Shown here: piece by piece, positions 8,733 through 16,723 of the stretch
Layout of the letters: each line of letters begins with the position of its first letter
How positions within the stretch are numbered: position 1 is the first letter of the stretch
NCBI RefSeq assembly: GCF_009759665.1
Contig: NZ_WQNE01000012.1
Coordinates: 1-64,000, forward strand
DNA length: 64,000 bases
Direction: 5' to 3'
Origin: Bradyrhizobium cajani
GTDB taxonomy: Bacteria; Pseudomonadota; Alphaproteobacteria; Rhizobiales; Xanthobacteraceae
Made by a program: the position numbers and the translations under genes
Notes under the pieces: model-generated
What the model was told of the DNA's origin: nothing
The model's database searches: none
What the model saw: only the letters and a program-made list of their open reading frames with translations

Positions 8733-9842
8733 ATGAATATCCAGTTCCGCGAGAGCTCCGAAGCTGCTTCCCCACTGACTGCGAAAACCGCGATCGCGGA
8801 TTGCGACATTCATCCGGCCCGCGCTACACGCACCGAGCTCTATCCCTATCTCGCCAAACGCTGGCAGCATCATCTCGAGATCTACGGTGTCCATGCCTAT
8901 CAGGGCATGATGGAAGGCCCGCCCTATCCGAAGGCCCAGCCCAACGCCTCGCGCCGCGACGCCTATCCGCCCGAAGGCGGGCCGCAGGGGTCCTCGCTGT
9001 CCTTGATGCAGAAGCAGCTGCTCGATCCCAACAACGTGCAACTGGGTGTGCTCAATCCGCTCAACACCGGGCAGGGTATCCGCAATCACGAGCTCTCGGC
9101 TGCGCTGTGCTCGGCGATCAACGACTGGCAGATCGACAAATGGACCAGCAGGGACAAGCGGCTGAAGGCCTCGATCGTGGTCGGCAATGAGGACGGGCTG
9201 TCGGCCGCCGCCGAGATCCGCGAGCGCGCCGGCGACAAGAATTTCGTCCAGGTGCTGCTGCTCAGCCGCAATGTCGAGCCGCTCGGCCAGCGTCGTTATT
9301 GGCCGATCTACCAGGCCGCGGAAGAGGCCGGCCTTCCCGTCGGCGTCCACGCCTTCGGCTTCGGCGGCAATCCGATCACGCCGTCGGGCTGGCCGAGCTA
9401 TTACATCGAGGAGATGGTGGGCCACTCGCAGTGCCAGCAATCGGCGCTCGCGAGCCTCGTGCTGGAGGGCGTGTTCGAGCGCTTCCCGAAACTGAAGATG
9501 GTGATGATCGAGGCCGGCTTCGGCTGGGCGCCGTCGCTCGCCTGGCGGCTCGACAAGGTCTGGCAGCGGCTCAGGAGCGAAGTGCCGCATGTGAAACGGC
9601 CGCCGTCCGAATACATCCGCGAACAGGTGTGGTGGACGACGCAGCCGATGGAGGATCCGGAGCGGCGCGAGGATCTGTTCGATATCATCGACTGGATCGG
9701 CTGGGATCGCCTGCTGTTCGCGACCGACTATCCGCATTGGGATTACGACGAGCCGTCGCGGGTGCTGCCGGCCGGCGTCAGCGAGGCCAATCGCGCGGCG
9801 TTCTATCTCGGTAATGCGCAGAAGCTGTACGGACTGGCTTGA
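8733..9842 (+). CDS. amidohydrolase family protein, second paralogue
   Basis: This 369-residue paralogue of the upstream gene has the same layout: D25-I-H27 in ADCDIHP, GVHAFGFGG in the barrel, LKMVMIEAGFGW, and the C-terminal aspartate in LLFATDYPHWDYDEP. It differs by an insertion after residue 55 (MMEGPPYPKAQPNASRRDAY). A strong AAAGGAGG lies 7 bp before the ATG at 8733. The TGA stop overlaps the ATG of the Rieske gene by 1 bp, implying coupled translation. Two similar hydrolases in one operon could form a heteromer or act in sequence; the sequence does not decide. Confidence 0.88.
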   Translation: MNIQFRESSEAASPLTAKTAIADCDIHPARATRTELYPYLAKRWQHHLEIYGVHAYQGMMEGPPYPKAQPNASRRDAYPPEGGPQGSSLSLMQKQLLDPNNVQLGVLNPLNTGQGIRNHELSAALCSAINDWQIDKWTSRDKRLKASIVVGNEDGLSAAAEIRERAGDKNFVQVLLLSRNVEPLGQRRYWPIYQAAEEAGLPVGVHAFGFGGNPITPSGWPSYYIEEMVGHSQCQQSALASLVLEGVFERFPKLKMVMIEAGFGWAPSLAWRLDKVWQRLRSEVPHVKRPPSEYIREQVWWTTQPMEDPERREDLFDIIDWIGWDRLLFATDYPHWDYDEPSRVLPAGVSEANRAAFYLGNAQKLYGLA

Positions 9843-10255
9843 TGGCGCGGCATGTGATTGCCGCGGTCGATGAGCTTCCGCCGGGCACGCGTAAATTCCT
9901 GGAGATCGACGGACGGCCGATCGCGGTCTTCAACATCAAGGGCGAATATTTCGGCCTGATGAACCGCTGCCCGCATCAGGGCGCGGCGCTGTGCGAGGGG
10001 CCTTTGATTGGCCTCGCACAATCAAAGGATCCCGGCGAGATCGAATACACCAAGCTTGGCGAGATCATCCGCTGCCCCTGGCACGGCTGGGAGTTCGACA
10101 TCCGCACCGGCCAGTCCTATTGCGATCCCCGCCGCTTCCGCGTGAAAGCGTATCCGGCCCAGGTCGAGCCCGGCGCGAACGTGGTGAAAGGGCCGTATGT
10201 CGCCGAGACTATCTCGGTGAAAGTCGAGAGCGACTACGTGGTGGTGGAGCTGTAG
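9842..10255 (+). CDS. Rieske [2Fe-2S] domain protein
   Basis: The 137-residue protein is a single Rieske domain. The cluster ligands are C43 and H45 in NRCPHQGAALC and C78 and H81 in RCPWHGWEFD, giving C-x-H / C-x2-H spacing. No membrane segment or oxygenase catalytic domain is present, so it is either a ferredoxin-type electron carrier or an accessory subunit. It overlaps the stop of the second amidohydrolase as TGATG, which points to a fixed functional link. Genes of this order recur in Bradyrhizobium to my knowledge, but I cannot name a characterised pathway. Confidence 0.92.
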   Translation: MARHVIAAVDELPPGTRKFLEIDGRPIAVFNIKGEYFGLMNRCPHQGAALCEGPLIGLAQSKDPGEIEYTKLGEIIRCPWHGWEFDIRTGQSYCDPRRFRVKAYPAQVEPGANVVKGPYVAETISVKVESDYVVVEL

Positions 10256-10263
10256 GCCTCTCC

Positions 10264-10367
10264 GTCATTCCGGGGCAGCCCGCAGGGCTGAACCCGGAAT
10301 CCATCGTCCGACAGGAATACGGGGAGAAATGGATTCCGGGCTCGCGCTATGCGCGCCCCGGAATGAC
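10264..10367. repeat. dispersed palindromic repeat, family D
   Basis: The arms start GTCATTCCGGGGC and end GCCCCGGAATGAC, with internal CCGGAATCCAT mirrored by ATGGATTCCGG. Other copies are at 28223-28303 and 35426-35528. It lies between the converging Rieske and MHS permease genes and may act as a bidirectional terminator or simply be parasitic. Confidence 0.85.
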
Positions 10368-10374
10368 ACTGAGC

Positions 10375-11706
10375 CTAATGCCCCGCGACCGGCTCCGGCA
10401 CCGCATCATAGGTCGGCACCGCCTTGCCGCCGCCGCGATACACCGTCGAGGCCGCGATGATGCCGAGCAGCGCGGCCAACATCAGCCAGAAGCCGGGCGA
10501 GGCCTTGTCGCCGGTCCGCTCGATCAGCCAGGTCGAGGCGAACGGCGTGAAGGTGCCGAACAGGGCGGCCGCGAGCGCGAAGGCGAGCGAGAAGCAGGTG
10601 GTGCGCACATGCGCCGGCACGATCTCGACGAGGGCGCCGAGCATGGTGCCGCTGTAGACGCCGAAATAGAACGAGAACATCATCTCGACCGCAAGCAGCT
10701 TGCCGAAGGTCGGCGCCGCCACCAGCCAATGCAGCGCCGGATAGGCGGTGACGAGGGACAGGCCGGCGATGGCGAGCAGCACCGGCTTGCGGCCGATGCG
10801 GTCGGACAGCGCGCCGCCGACCGGATTCCAGATGAAGTTGCTCACCGCGACCAGCAGCGTGACGAGCAGCGCATCCTGCGTCGACAGCTTCAGCACGGTC
10901 TTGCCGAAGGTCGGCGTGTAGACGGTGACGAAATAGAACGTCGTCGTGGTCAGGATCGCGATCATCATGCCGAGGATGACGATGCGCCAGTTGGCGAGAG
11001 CGGAAGCGAACACCTCGCTCGCGGTCGGATGCTTCTTCATCGCGAGAAAGGCCGGCGTCTCCTCCAGCGTCCGCCGCAGCAGGAAGATCAGCGGAATGAT
11101 CAGGCAGCCGACGAAGAACGGAATGCGCCAGCCCCAGGCGGCCACGGTGTCGGCCGGCATCACCTCGGAGAGGATGAAGCCGAGGATCGAGGCGACGAAG
11201 ATCGCAACCTGCTGGCTCGACGACTGGAACGAGGTGTAGAAGCCGCGATTGCCGGGCGTTGCGATTTCCGCAAGATACACCGACACGCCGCCGAGCTCGA
11301 CGCCGGCAGAGAAGCCCTGCAGCAGGCGGCCGATCAGCACGATTACGGGCGCTGCGATGCCGATGGTCGCATAGCTCGGGCAGAACGCGATCACGACGGT
11401 GCCGAACGCCATGATGCCGAGCGTGACGATCAGGCCCTGGCGGCGGCCGATTTGGTCGATATAGGCACCGAGCACGATCGCGCCCACCGGTCGCATCAAG
11501 GCGCCGAGCCAGAACACGCCGAAGGTGTTGAGCAGCGATGCGGTCTCGTTCGTGGAGGGGAAGAACGCCTTGCCGATGGCGGCGGCGTAGAAGCCGAACA
11601 GGAAGAAGTCGAACTGTTCGAGGAAATTGCCGGAGGTCGCGCGCAGGATGGCGCCGACGCGCGACTTGATTGCGGGCGGATTGCTTGATGCGGCTGGTCC
11701 GGCCAT
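10375..11706 (-). CDS. MFS transporter, metabolite:H+ symporter (MHS) family
   Basis: The 443-residue protein has 12 predicted membrane helices and MHS hallmarks: FLEQFDFFLFGFYAAAIGKAFFP near residue 35, RPVGAIVLGAYIDQIGRR (loop 2-3 signature with RxGRR), LLQGFSAGVELGGVSVYLAE and GGALSDRIGRKP at the second-half repeat. MHS members (ProP, KgtP, ShiA) import dicarboxylates, osmolytes or aromatic acids with protons. It converges on the amidohydrolase-Rieske unit, so it could supply its substrate; this is inference. The ATG at 11706 follows AAGGGAG by 7 bp and is chosen over a longer version. Confidence 0.92.
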   Translation of the reverse strand: MAGPAASSNPPAIKSRVGAILRATSGNFLEQFDFFLFGFYAAAIGKAFFPSTNETASLLNTFGVFWLGALMRPVGAIVLGAYIDQIGRRQGLIVTLGIMAFGTVVIAFCPSYATIGIAAPVIVLIGRLLQGFSAGVELGGVSVYLAEIATPGNRGFYTSFQSSSQQVAIFVASILGFILSEVMPADTVAAWGWRIPFFVGCLIIPLIFLLRRTLEETPAFLAMKKHPTASEVFASALANWRIVILGMMIAILTTTTFYFVTVYTPTFGKTVLKLSTQDALLVTLLVAVSNFIWNPVGGALSDRIGRKPVLLAIAGLSLVTAYPALHWLVAAPTFGKLLAVEMMFSFYFGVYSGTMLGALVEIVPAHVRTTCFSLAFALAAALFGTFTPFASTWLIERTGDKASPGFWLMLAALLGIIAASTVYRGGGKAVPTYDAVPEPVAGH

Positions 11707-11848
11707 GGCGTTACTCCCTTCAAGGTGCGGCCGGACCGGAACTGACTTCACGGCAAGGCGACAGATTAAGGCTGCGACAATCTGTCATACCCCTTCCCGC
11801 GCAGGGCGCTGGGAGTCAATCGATTTTGCCGGGGAGGCTGATGATATT

Positions 11849-12748
11849 TCAGGCCTTATTTTGCGCCGCAGCAACCACCCACTGCCGGAACGCGGCGAGC
11901 TTGGGCGCCTCGCGGTGGCCTTCCGGGGAGACCAGGTAGAAGCCGGCATCGGCCGGCAGCGCGATCTTGAAGGGCACCACGAGGCGGCCCTTGGCGATGT
12001 CGTCCTGGACGTAGGAGGTTCGCCCCATCGCGACGCCGATGCCGTCGATCGCCGCCTGGATGGTCATGAAGATCATGTCGAAGGTGATGCCGGGCTGCCT
12101 GGCGATGTCGGCCGGCAGGCCCGCCGCGGTCAGCCATAGCCGCCAATCGTCACTGTTGGCATTCGAGGTGTGCAGCAGCGGATGGTCTCTCAGGTCCTCC
12201 GGCTGCCGCAGCGGCTTGTCGCCGCGTAGCAATGACGGGCTGCAGACTGGAAACAGCTCGTCCGCCATCAGCCAGTCGGCGCGCAGGCCCGGCCACTGGC
12301 CTCGGCCGTAGCGGAGCGCGGCATCGACATTGTCGCGCTGGAAGTCGACGAGGCTGGTCGAGGTGGTGATGCGGACGTCGATGCCGGGATGCTGCTCCTG
12401 GAAATCGGTCAGCCGCGGCAGCAGCCATTTCGCGGCGAGCGAGGCCAGCGTCGACACCGTCAGCACCTTGTCGTCGTCCTTGCGCAGCAGCCGGTCGGTC
12501 GCAAGGCGGAGGTCGTTGAAGGCGGCGCGGACGCCCGGCAGGTAGTCGCGCGCCTCCGGTGTCAGCGCCAGCGCGCGGTTCTGCCGGATGAACAGGCGAA
12601 TGCCGAGCTCCTCCTCGAGCCGCCGGATCTGATGGCTGATCGCGGTCTGGGTCACGTTCAGCTCGGACGCTGCCAGCGTGAAGCTGAGATGGCGCGCGGC
12701 GGACTCGAACGCCCGCAATCCGTTCAAGGAGGGCAATCTGGCAGTCAT
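11849..12748 (-). CDS. LysR-type transcriptional regulator (GcvA-like)
   Basis: The 299-residue regulator has an N-terminal winged HTH (LPSLNGLRAFESAARHLSFTLAASELNVTQTAISHQIRRLEEELGIRLFIRQNRAL, residues 5-60) and a substrate-binding domain (about 90-290). The opening matches the GcvA/AmpR subgroup. It is divergent from a DUF1127 gene, and the shared gap holds a T-N11-A dyad (12763-12779) that is a likely autoregulatory site. The ligand is unknown. Confidence 0.93.
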   Translation of the reverse strand: MTARLPSLNGLRAFESAARHLSFTLAASELNVTQTAISHQIRRLEEELGIRLFIRQNRALALTPEARDYLPGVRAAFNDLRLATDRLLRKDDDKVLTVSTLASLAAKWLLPRLTDFQEQHPGIDVRITTSTSLVDFQRDNVDAALRYGRGQWPGLRADWLMADELFPVCSPSLLRGDKPLRQPEDLRDHPLLHTSNANSDDWRLWLTAAGLPADIARQPGITFDMIFMTIQAAIDGIGVAMGRTSYVQDDIAKGRLVVPFKIALPADAGFYLVSPEGHREAPKLAAFRQWVVAAAQNKA

Positions 12749-12762
12749 CTGGCAGTAGGATA

Positions 12763-12779
12763 CATGACTTTATTTCATG
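12763..12779. promoter_or_regulatory. candidate LysR box (T-N11-A dyad)
   Basis: CATGA and TCATG form a perfect 5-bp inverted repeat around CTTTATT. T12765 and A12777 are separated by exactly 11 bases, matching the T-N11-A consensus of LysR-type sites. It lies 15 bp upstream of the LysR start codon and about 80 bp upstream of the DUF1127 gene. Confidence 0.55.
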
Positions 12780-12858
12780 CGAATGGGTACAAATTGTCGT
12801 TTGTCGCAGCGCAGTAGGAAGCAGATATTAGCGATCACGTTAGCTCAAGGAGCTGAAA

Positions 12859-13062
12859 ATGTCTACGTTGACCGACAATTCGATGACAAATCATCATGCG
12901 GCGGGCCTGATCCAGCAGGTCGGCGAGACTCTCCATGTCTGGCATGAGCGCTACCGGACCCGGCGCGAGCTGACCAATTGGACCGCGCGGGATCTCCAGG
13001 ACGTCGGGCTGTCCTGGAGTGACGTGGCCTATGAGGCCGACAAACCCTTCTGGCGGGCCTGA
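12859..13062 (+). CDS. DUF1127 (YjiS-like) small protein
   Basis: The 67-residue protein carries a C-terminal DUF1127 motif: WHERYRTRRELTNWTARDLQDVGLSWSDVAYEADKPFWRA, with the conserved R-x-R-x2-L and L-x-D-x-G-L-S pattern. DUF1127 proteins in alphaproteobacteria are small, arginine-rich and associated with phosphate/carbon metabolism and RNA-linked regulation. AAGGAG lies about 9 bp before the ATG. Divergent from the LysR gene, it is a plausible target of that regulator. Confidence 0.9.
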   Translation: MSTLTDNSMTNHHAAGLIQQVGETLHVWHERYRTRRELTNWTARDLQDVGLSWSDVAYEADKPFWRA

Positions 13063-13130
13063 TTGGCCGCCAGGCCGGCGCCGCCTGATCACAGGGGCGC
13101 CGGCGGTCCCTTTTCCCTGCGGCATGTGTC

Positions 13131-13754
13131 ATGAGCACCCTTCGCCTGGAAGATCTGAAGCAATATTCCGACGTCCTGCGCACCCGGCAGGGCGAGCCAC
13201 TCACCGTTCGCTTCGTTGAGTCGCGCGACACCGAGGAGCTCCAGCACTATTTCCGTTCGCTCTCGACCCGCTCCCGCTACAACCGCTTCTTCGGCGCGAT
13301 CAGCGAACTGCCGAAGGGGCTGCTGAACGATTTCCTCGAGATCGGCGAGCGCGAGCGCTTCACTGTTGTCGCGACCAAGATGGTCGATGGCTTCGAGACC
13401 ATCGTCGCCGAAATGCGCTATGCGCTCCATGCCGAAACCGCGACGGTCGAGTTCGGCCTCTCGGTCGACGACCGCTGGCAGGGCCAGGGCATCGCCACCG
13501 CGCTGCTCAAGAATCTCGAATGCCGCGCGGCCGCGCTCGGCGCCGAACACCTCTTCGGCGACACGCTGCGCTCCAACGAGACCATGATCTTGCTCGCCCG
13601 CAAATCCGGCTTCGCTTTCGTCAATCATCCTGACGACTGGAAGCTGGTGCGTTTCGACAAGGAAATCACGATCGCACCAAAAGACATTCCCTGCGCGAGC
13701 TGGCGCCTCGCCGCGCTTTCCCGTCAGGCCGACCGCCCCTCAGCCTCGGCCTGA
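13131..13754 (+). CDS. GNAT family N-acetyltransferase
   Basis: The 207-residue protein has a GNAT fold. The acceptor half includes VRFVESRDTEELQHYFRSLSTRSRYNRFFG, and the acetyl-CoA-binding motif A is VEFGLSVDDRWQGQGIATALLKNLECRAAALG (R/Q-x2-G-x-G/A). The N-terminal SxRSRYxRFF stretch resembles the GNAT domain attached to protein-lysine acetyltransferases of the Pat/acyl-CoA synthetase type, so a protein substrate is possible. A strong terminator follows 12 bp after the stop. Confidence 0.88.
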   Translation: MSTLRLEDLKQYSDVLRTRQGEPLTVRFVESRDTEELQHYFRSLSTRSRYNRFFGAISELPKGLLNDFLEIGERERFTVVATKMVDGFETIVAEMRYALHAETATVEFGLSVDDRWQGQGIATALLKNLECRAAALGAEHLFGDTLRSNETMILLARKSGFAFVNHPDDWKLVRFDKEITIAPKDIPCASWRLAALSRQADRPSASA

Positions 13755-13765
13755 CACCACTCCGA

Positions 13766-13801
13766 GCCCGGCCTGGCAACGCCAGAGCCGGGCATTTTTT
13801 T
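13766..13801 (+). terminator. intrinsic terminator
   Basis: A GCCCGGC / GCCGGGC stem with an inner GGC-loop-GCC is followed by a run of seven T. It directly follows the GNAT gene and separates it from the converging SDR gene. Confidence 0.88.
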
Positions 13802-13805
13802 GCCT

Positions 13806-14645
13806 TCACGCAGGCTCGTTAGTGAAGTCGGTCGAGGTTGCGACCGTCCGCCATTCCGCCAGCTCCTTCGCAACGAACGCGTTCTTCGCCTCGATCCGCT
13901 CCACCGTGTCGCTGCCGAGCGGCAGGCGGAGTGGCGGGTTCTTTGCTTCAGCGAGCTTCAGGAACGCCTGAGCCAGCTTGCGCGGATCGCCGCGCTGGCC
14001 GCCATTGACGTCGGCCGCGTGCGCGCGGGTCTTGCCGACGCTCCCGTGATAATCGTCGATCTGCGCGGCCGTGCGCGACAGCGAGCTCTCGTCGAGGAAG
14101 TCGGTGCGGAAGAAGCCCGGTTCGACCACGGTTACCTTGATGCCGAGCGGCGCGACTTCGCCGGCCAGCGCTTCGCTCAATCCCTCGACCGCGAATTTGG
14201 TCGCGCCATAGACGCCCCAGCCGGGATAGCCGGCGTAGCCGCCCACCGACGAGATGTTGATGACGTGACCCGAGCGCTGGCGGCGCATATGCGGCAGCAC
14301 CGCGCGGGTGACGCTGAGCAAGCCGAACACATTCGTGCCGAACAGCTTTTGCGTCTCCGCGTCGCTGGCCTCCTCGATCGCACCCAGAAGGCCGTAGCCG
14401 GCATTGTTGACGAGGATGTCGATGCGTCCGAACTTTTTCACAGCCTGGCCAGCCGCCTCGTGCGCCTCGGCCTCGCTGGTGACGTCGAGCCGGGTCGCCA
14501 GCAGCCGCTCGTGGCTGCCGAGCCGGGCAGTGACGGTCGATGGGTCGCGCGCGGTCGCGACGACGGCGTCGCCGGCCTTCAAGGCGGCTTCGGCGATCAA
14601 CGCACCAAATCCGCGGGACGCTCCTGTGATGAACCAGACACGCAT
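13806..14645 (-). CDS. SDR family oxidoreductase
   Basis: This 279-residue classical short-chain dehydrogenase has the cofactor motif TGASRGFG at residues 7-14, LVNNAGYG near 80, and the catalytic Tyr/Lys in YGATKFAVEG (YxxxK) near residue 150. R15 and the following region suggest NADP(H) use. The ATG at 14645 is preceded by AGGAAAGGG; the longer reading lacks homology. It is divergent from a LysR gene, a common arrangement in which the regulator controls the dehydrogenase. The substrate is unknown. Confidence 0.9.
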   Translation of the reverse strand: MRVWFITGASRGFGALIAEAALKAGDAVVATARDPSTVTARLGSHERLLATRLDVTSEAEAHEAAGQAVKKFGRIDILVNNAGYGLLGAIEEASDAETQKLFGTNVFGLLSVTRAVLPHMRRQRSGHVINISSVGGYAGYPGWGVYGATKFAVEGLSEALAGEVAPLGIKVTVVEPGFFRTDFLDESSLSRTAAQIDDYHGSVGKTRAHAADVNGGQRGDPRKLAQAFLKLAEAKNPPLRLPLGSDTVERIEAKNAFVAKELAEWRTVATSTDFTNEPA

Positions 14646-14767
14646 GATGTTGCCCTTTCCTCGTCGGGGCCCGGCGATGTGCCGAAGCCGATGGGCACGG
14701 TGTAGCGGCTCGCCATAGCTGAGATAATCCGATATGTATTTTACAAGCTGTTGAGAAAAATTCATCA

Positions 14768-15658
14768 ATGCGGATCGACCCGTCCGACCTCGCGACCTTC
14801 CTCGCCATCGCCCGCCACCGCAGCTTTCGCGCGGCGGCGACCGAGCTCGGCGTCACGCCGTCGGCGCTGTCGCACGCCCTGCGCAATGTCGAGGAGCGGC
14901 TGGGCCTGCGCCTCGTCAACCGCACCACCCGCAGCGTCGCGCTGACCGAGGCCGGCGAGCGGCTGTTCGCCCGCATCACACCGGCCTTCCGCGACATCGG
15001 CGACGCGCTCGAGGACCTCAACAATTTCCGCGGCAAGCCCGCCGGCACGCTGCGCTTCACCGCCGCGCGCCAGTCGGCGCAGCTCGTGCTGCTGCCGGTC
15101 GTGACACGCTTCTTGAAAGCGTTTCCCGACGTTGGCGTCGAGATCGTCATCAACGACGCCCTGATCGACATGGTCGCAGCCGGCTTCGACGCTGGCGTCC
15201 GCTTCGGCGAGACCATCGCCGCCGACATGATCGTGGTGCCGATCGGCCCGCGGCACCGTTTCGCGGTGGTCGGCTCGCCCGCGTTCTTCGAGTCGCACAA
15301 GCAGCCAGTCACGCCGCGCGACCTGAAAGGCCTGCCCTGCATCCGCTACCGCTTTACCTCAGGCGCGCTCTATCACTGGGAGTTCGAGCGCGGCGGAATC
15401 GAGTTGACCATCGACGTCACGGGGCCGCTGACGATGAACGACCAGGACCTGATGGTCGATGCGGCGCTGGATGGCGTCGGACTTGCCTATGTGTTCGAAG
15501 CGCAGGTCGAAGCTCTGTTAGCGAAGCGCAAGCTGGCGCGCGTGCTCGCCGATTGGTGCCCGGCCTATCCCGGCTTCTTCCTGTATTATCCGAGCCGCCG
15601 CCAATTGCCGGCCGCGCTGCGCGCGTTCGTGGATTTTGCGCGGGCAGCTACCGCGTAG
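14768..15658 (+). CDS. LysR-type transcriptional regulator
   Basis: The 296-residue regulator has an N-terminal HTH (DLATFLAIARHRSFRAAATELGVTPSALSHALRNVEERLGLRLVNRTTRSVALTEAG) and a CrgA/AaeR-like effector domain ending FLYYPSRRQLPAALRAFVDF. It is divergent from the SDR gene by 122 bp of AT-richer sequence, which probably holds both promoters and its operator. Regulation of the SDR gene is the natural inference. Confidence 0.93.
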   Translation: MRIDPSDLATFLAIARHRSFRAAATELGVTPSALSHALRNVEERLGLRLVNRTTRSVALTEAGERLFARITPAFRDIGDALEDLNNFRGKPAGTLRFTAARQSAQLVLLPVVTRFLKAFPDVGVEIVINDALIDMVAAGFDAGVRFGETIAADMIVVPIGPRHRFAVVGSPAFFESHKQPVTPRDLKGLPCIRYRFTSGALYHWEFERGGIELTIDVTGPLTMNDQDLMVDAALDGVGLAYVFEAQVEALLAKRKLARVLADWCPAYPGFFLYYPSRRQLPAALRAFVDFARAATA

Positions 15659-15662
15659 TGGC

Positions 15663-15749
15663 GTAGCCCGGATGGAGCGAAAGCGTAATCCGGGATTCGT
15701 GCCACATTCGCAGGCTTCCCCGGATTGCGCTTCGCTCTATCCGGGCTAC
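15663..15749. repeat. dispersed palindromic repeat, family B
   Basis: The arms read GTAGCCCGGATGGAGCG on the left and CGCTCTATCCGGGCTAC on the right, with AATCCGGG / CCGGATT inside. The second copy at 22730-22814 is nested in a family A remnant. It lies between converging genes. Confidence 0.88.
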
Positions 15750-15765
15750 GCGGGAACCGTGCCGC

Positions 15766-16596
15766 CTACTTCCCCGTGAACACCGCCTTGCGCTTCTCGA
15801 TGAAGGCCTGCACGGCCTCCCTGTGATCGGCGGTCGTGGTGAGGCGGATCAGCCGTTCGGCTTCGTGGTCGCGAGCGGTCTCGAAGTCGAACAGCAGGGC
15901 CTCGTCGAGATTGTCCTTCATGTAGCGCAGCGCGAGGCGCGGGCCTTCGGCGAGGGATTTTGCCAGCGCAAAGGCTTCAGTCTGCAGCTTGTCGTCGGGC
16001 ACGACGCGATTGACGAGGCCGATGGCTTCACAGCGCGCGGCATCGACGCGATCGCCGGTAAACATCAACTCGCGCGCCCGCGCGGTGCCGACGAGCCGTG
16101 TGAGCAGCCACGCGATGCCGTAATCGCCGCTGAGCGCGATGCGGGCATAGCCGGTGGCGACGAAGGCCGATTGCGCGGCGATGCGGATGTCACAGGCCAT
16201 GGCGATGGCAAGCCCGGCGCCGACCGCGGGGCCGGGCAGGGCGGCGATGGTCGGCTTGCGCATCGACGCCAGCGCGCCGGTGAGCAGCCGCTGCCGCTCC
16301 TGGAGATCGGCGACCTTGTCGTCAAAGGACATGTCGAGCTTGGCCTTGTCGCGATGGGCGCCCATGCCCTTGACGTTGCCGCCGGCACAGAAGGCCTCGC
16401 CGGCGCCGGTGAGCAGCAGCGCGCCGACGCCGGGGTTCTCGCCGCAGCTGCGGATCGTCGTGCGCAGCGCCGGTGTCAGCGTATCCGACAGTGAATTGCG
16501 TGCCTCCGGCCGGTTCAGGGTGATGACAGCGACGCGGTCGCGGATCACGCAGAGGAGCTCATTGGTGCCGGTGTCGAGGGTGGTTTCCGTGGTCAT
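15766..16596 (-). CDS. enoyl-CoA hydratase/isomerase family protein
   Basis: The 276-residue crotonase-fold protein shows RVAVITLNRPEARNSLS at the N-terminus, the oxyanion-hole segment GAGEAFCAGGNVKGMG near 70-85, and PTIAALPGPAVGAGLAIAMACDIRIA near 110-135. It would act on enoyl-CoA or related thioesters in beta-oxidation or aromatic degradation. The ATG at 16596 has AAGGGAG 5 bp upstream; the reading frame stays open far upstream only as an antisense shadow. It is probably co-transcribed with the SDR at 16724-17425, with a family A repeat between them. Confidence 0.9.
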   Translation of the reverse strand: MTTETTLDTGTNELLCVIRDRVAVITLNRPEARNSLSDTLTPALRTTIRSCGENPGVGALLLTGAGEAFCAGGNVKGMGAHRDKAKLDMSFDDKVADLQERQRLLTGALASMRKPTIAALPGPAVGAGLAIAMACDIRIAAQSAFVATGYARIALSGDYGIAWLLTRLVGTARARELMFTGDRVDAARCEAIGLVNRVVPDDKLQTEAFALAKSLAEGPRLALRYMKDNLDEALLFDFETARDHEAERLIRLTTTADHREAVQAFIEKRKAVFTGK

Positions 16597-16617
16597 GTCG
16601 CTCCCTTTTGTTCTTCT

Positions 16618-16702
16618 GTCATTGCGAGGAGCGAAGCGACGAAGCAATCCAGTCTGTATCCGAGGAAAGATCTCTGGATTGCTTCGCTTCGCTCGCAATG
16701 AC
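16618..16702. repeat. dispersed palindromic repeat, family A
   Basis: Same family as 3949-4029: arms GTCATTGCGAGGAGCG and CGCTCGCAATGAC with AGCAATCCAG / CTGGATTGCT inside. It lies in the gap between two same-strand genes. Confidence 0.85.
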
Positions 16703-16723
16703 GGTTGTCGTGAGGTTATCGCT

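Noticed and set aside
9991..11688. 565-codon plus-strand frame
   Set aside because: It is the antisense shadow of the MHS permease gene with a charged, repetitive composition.
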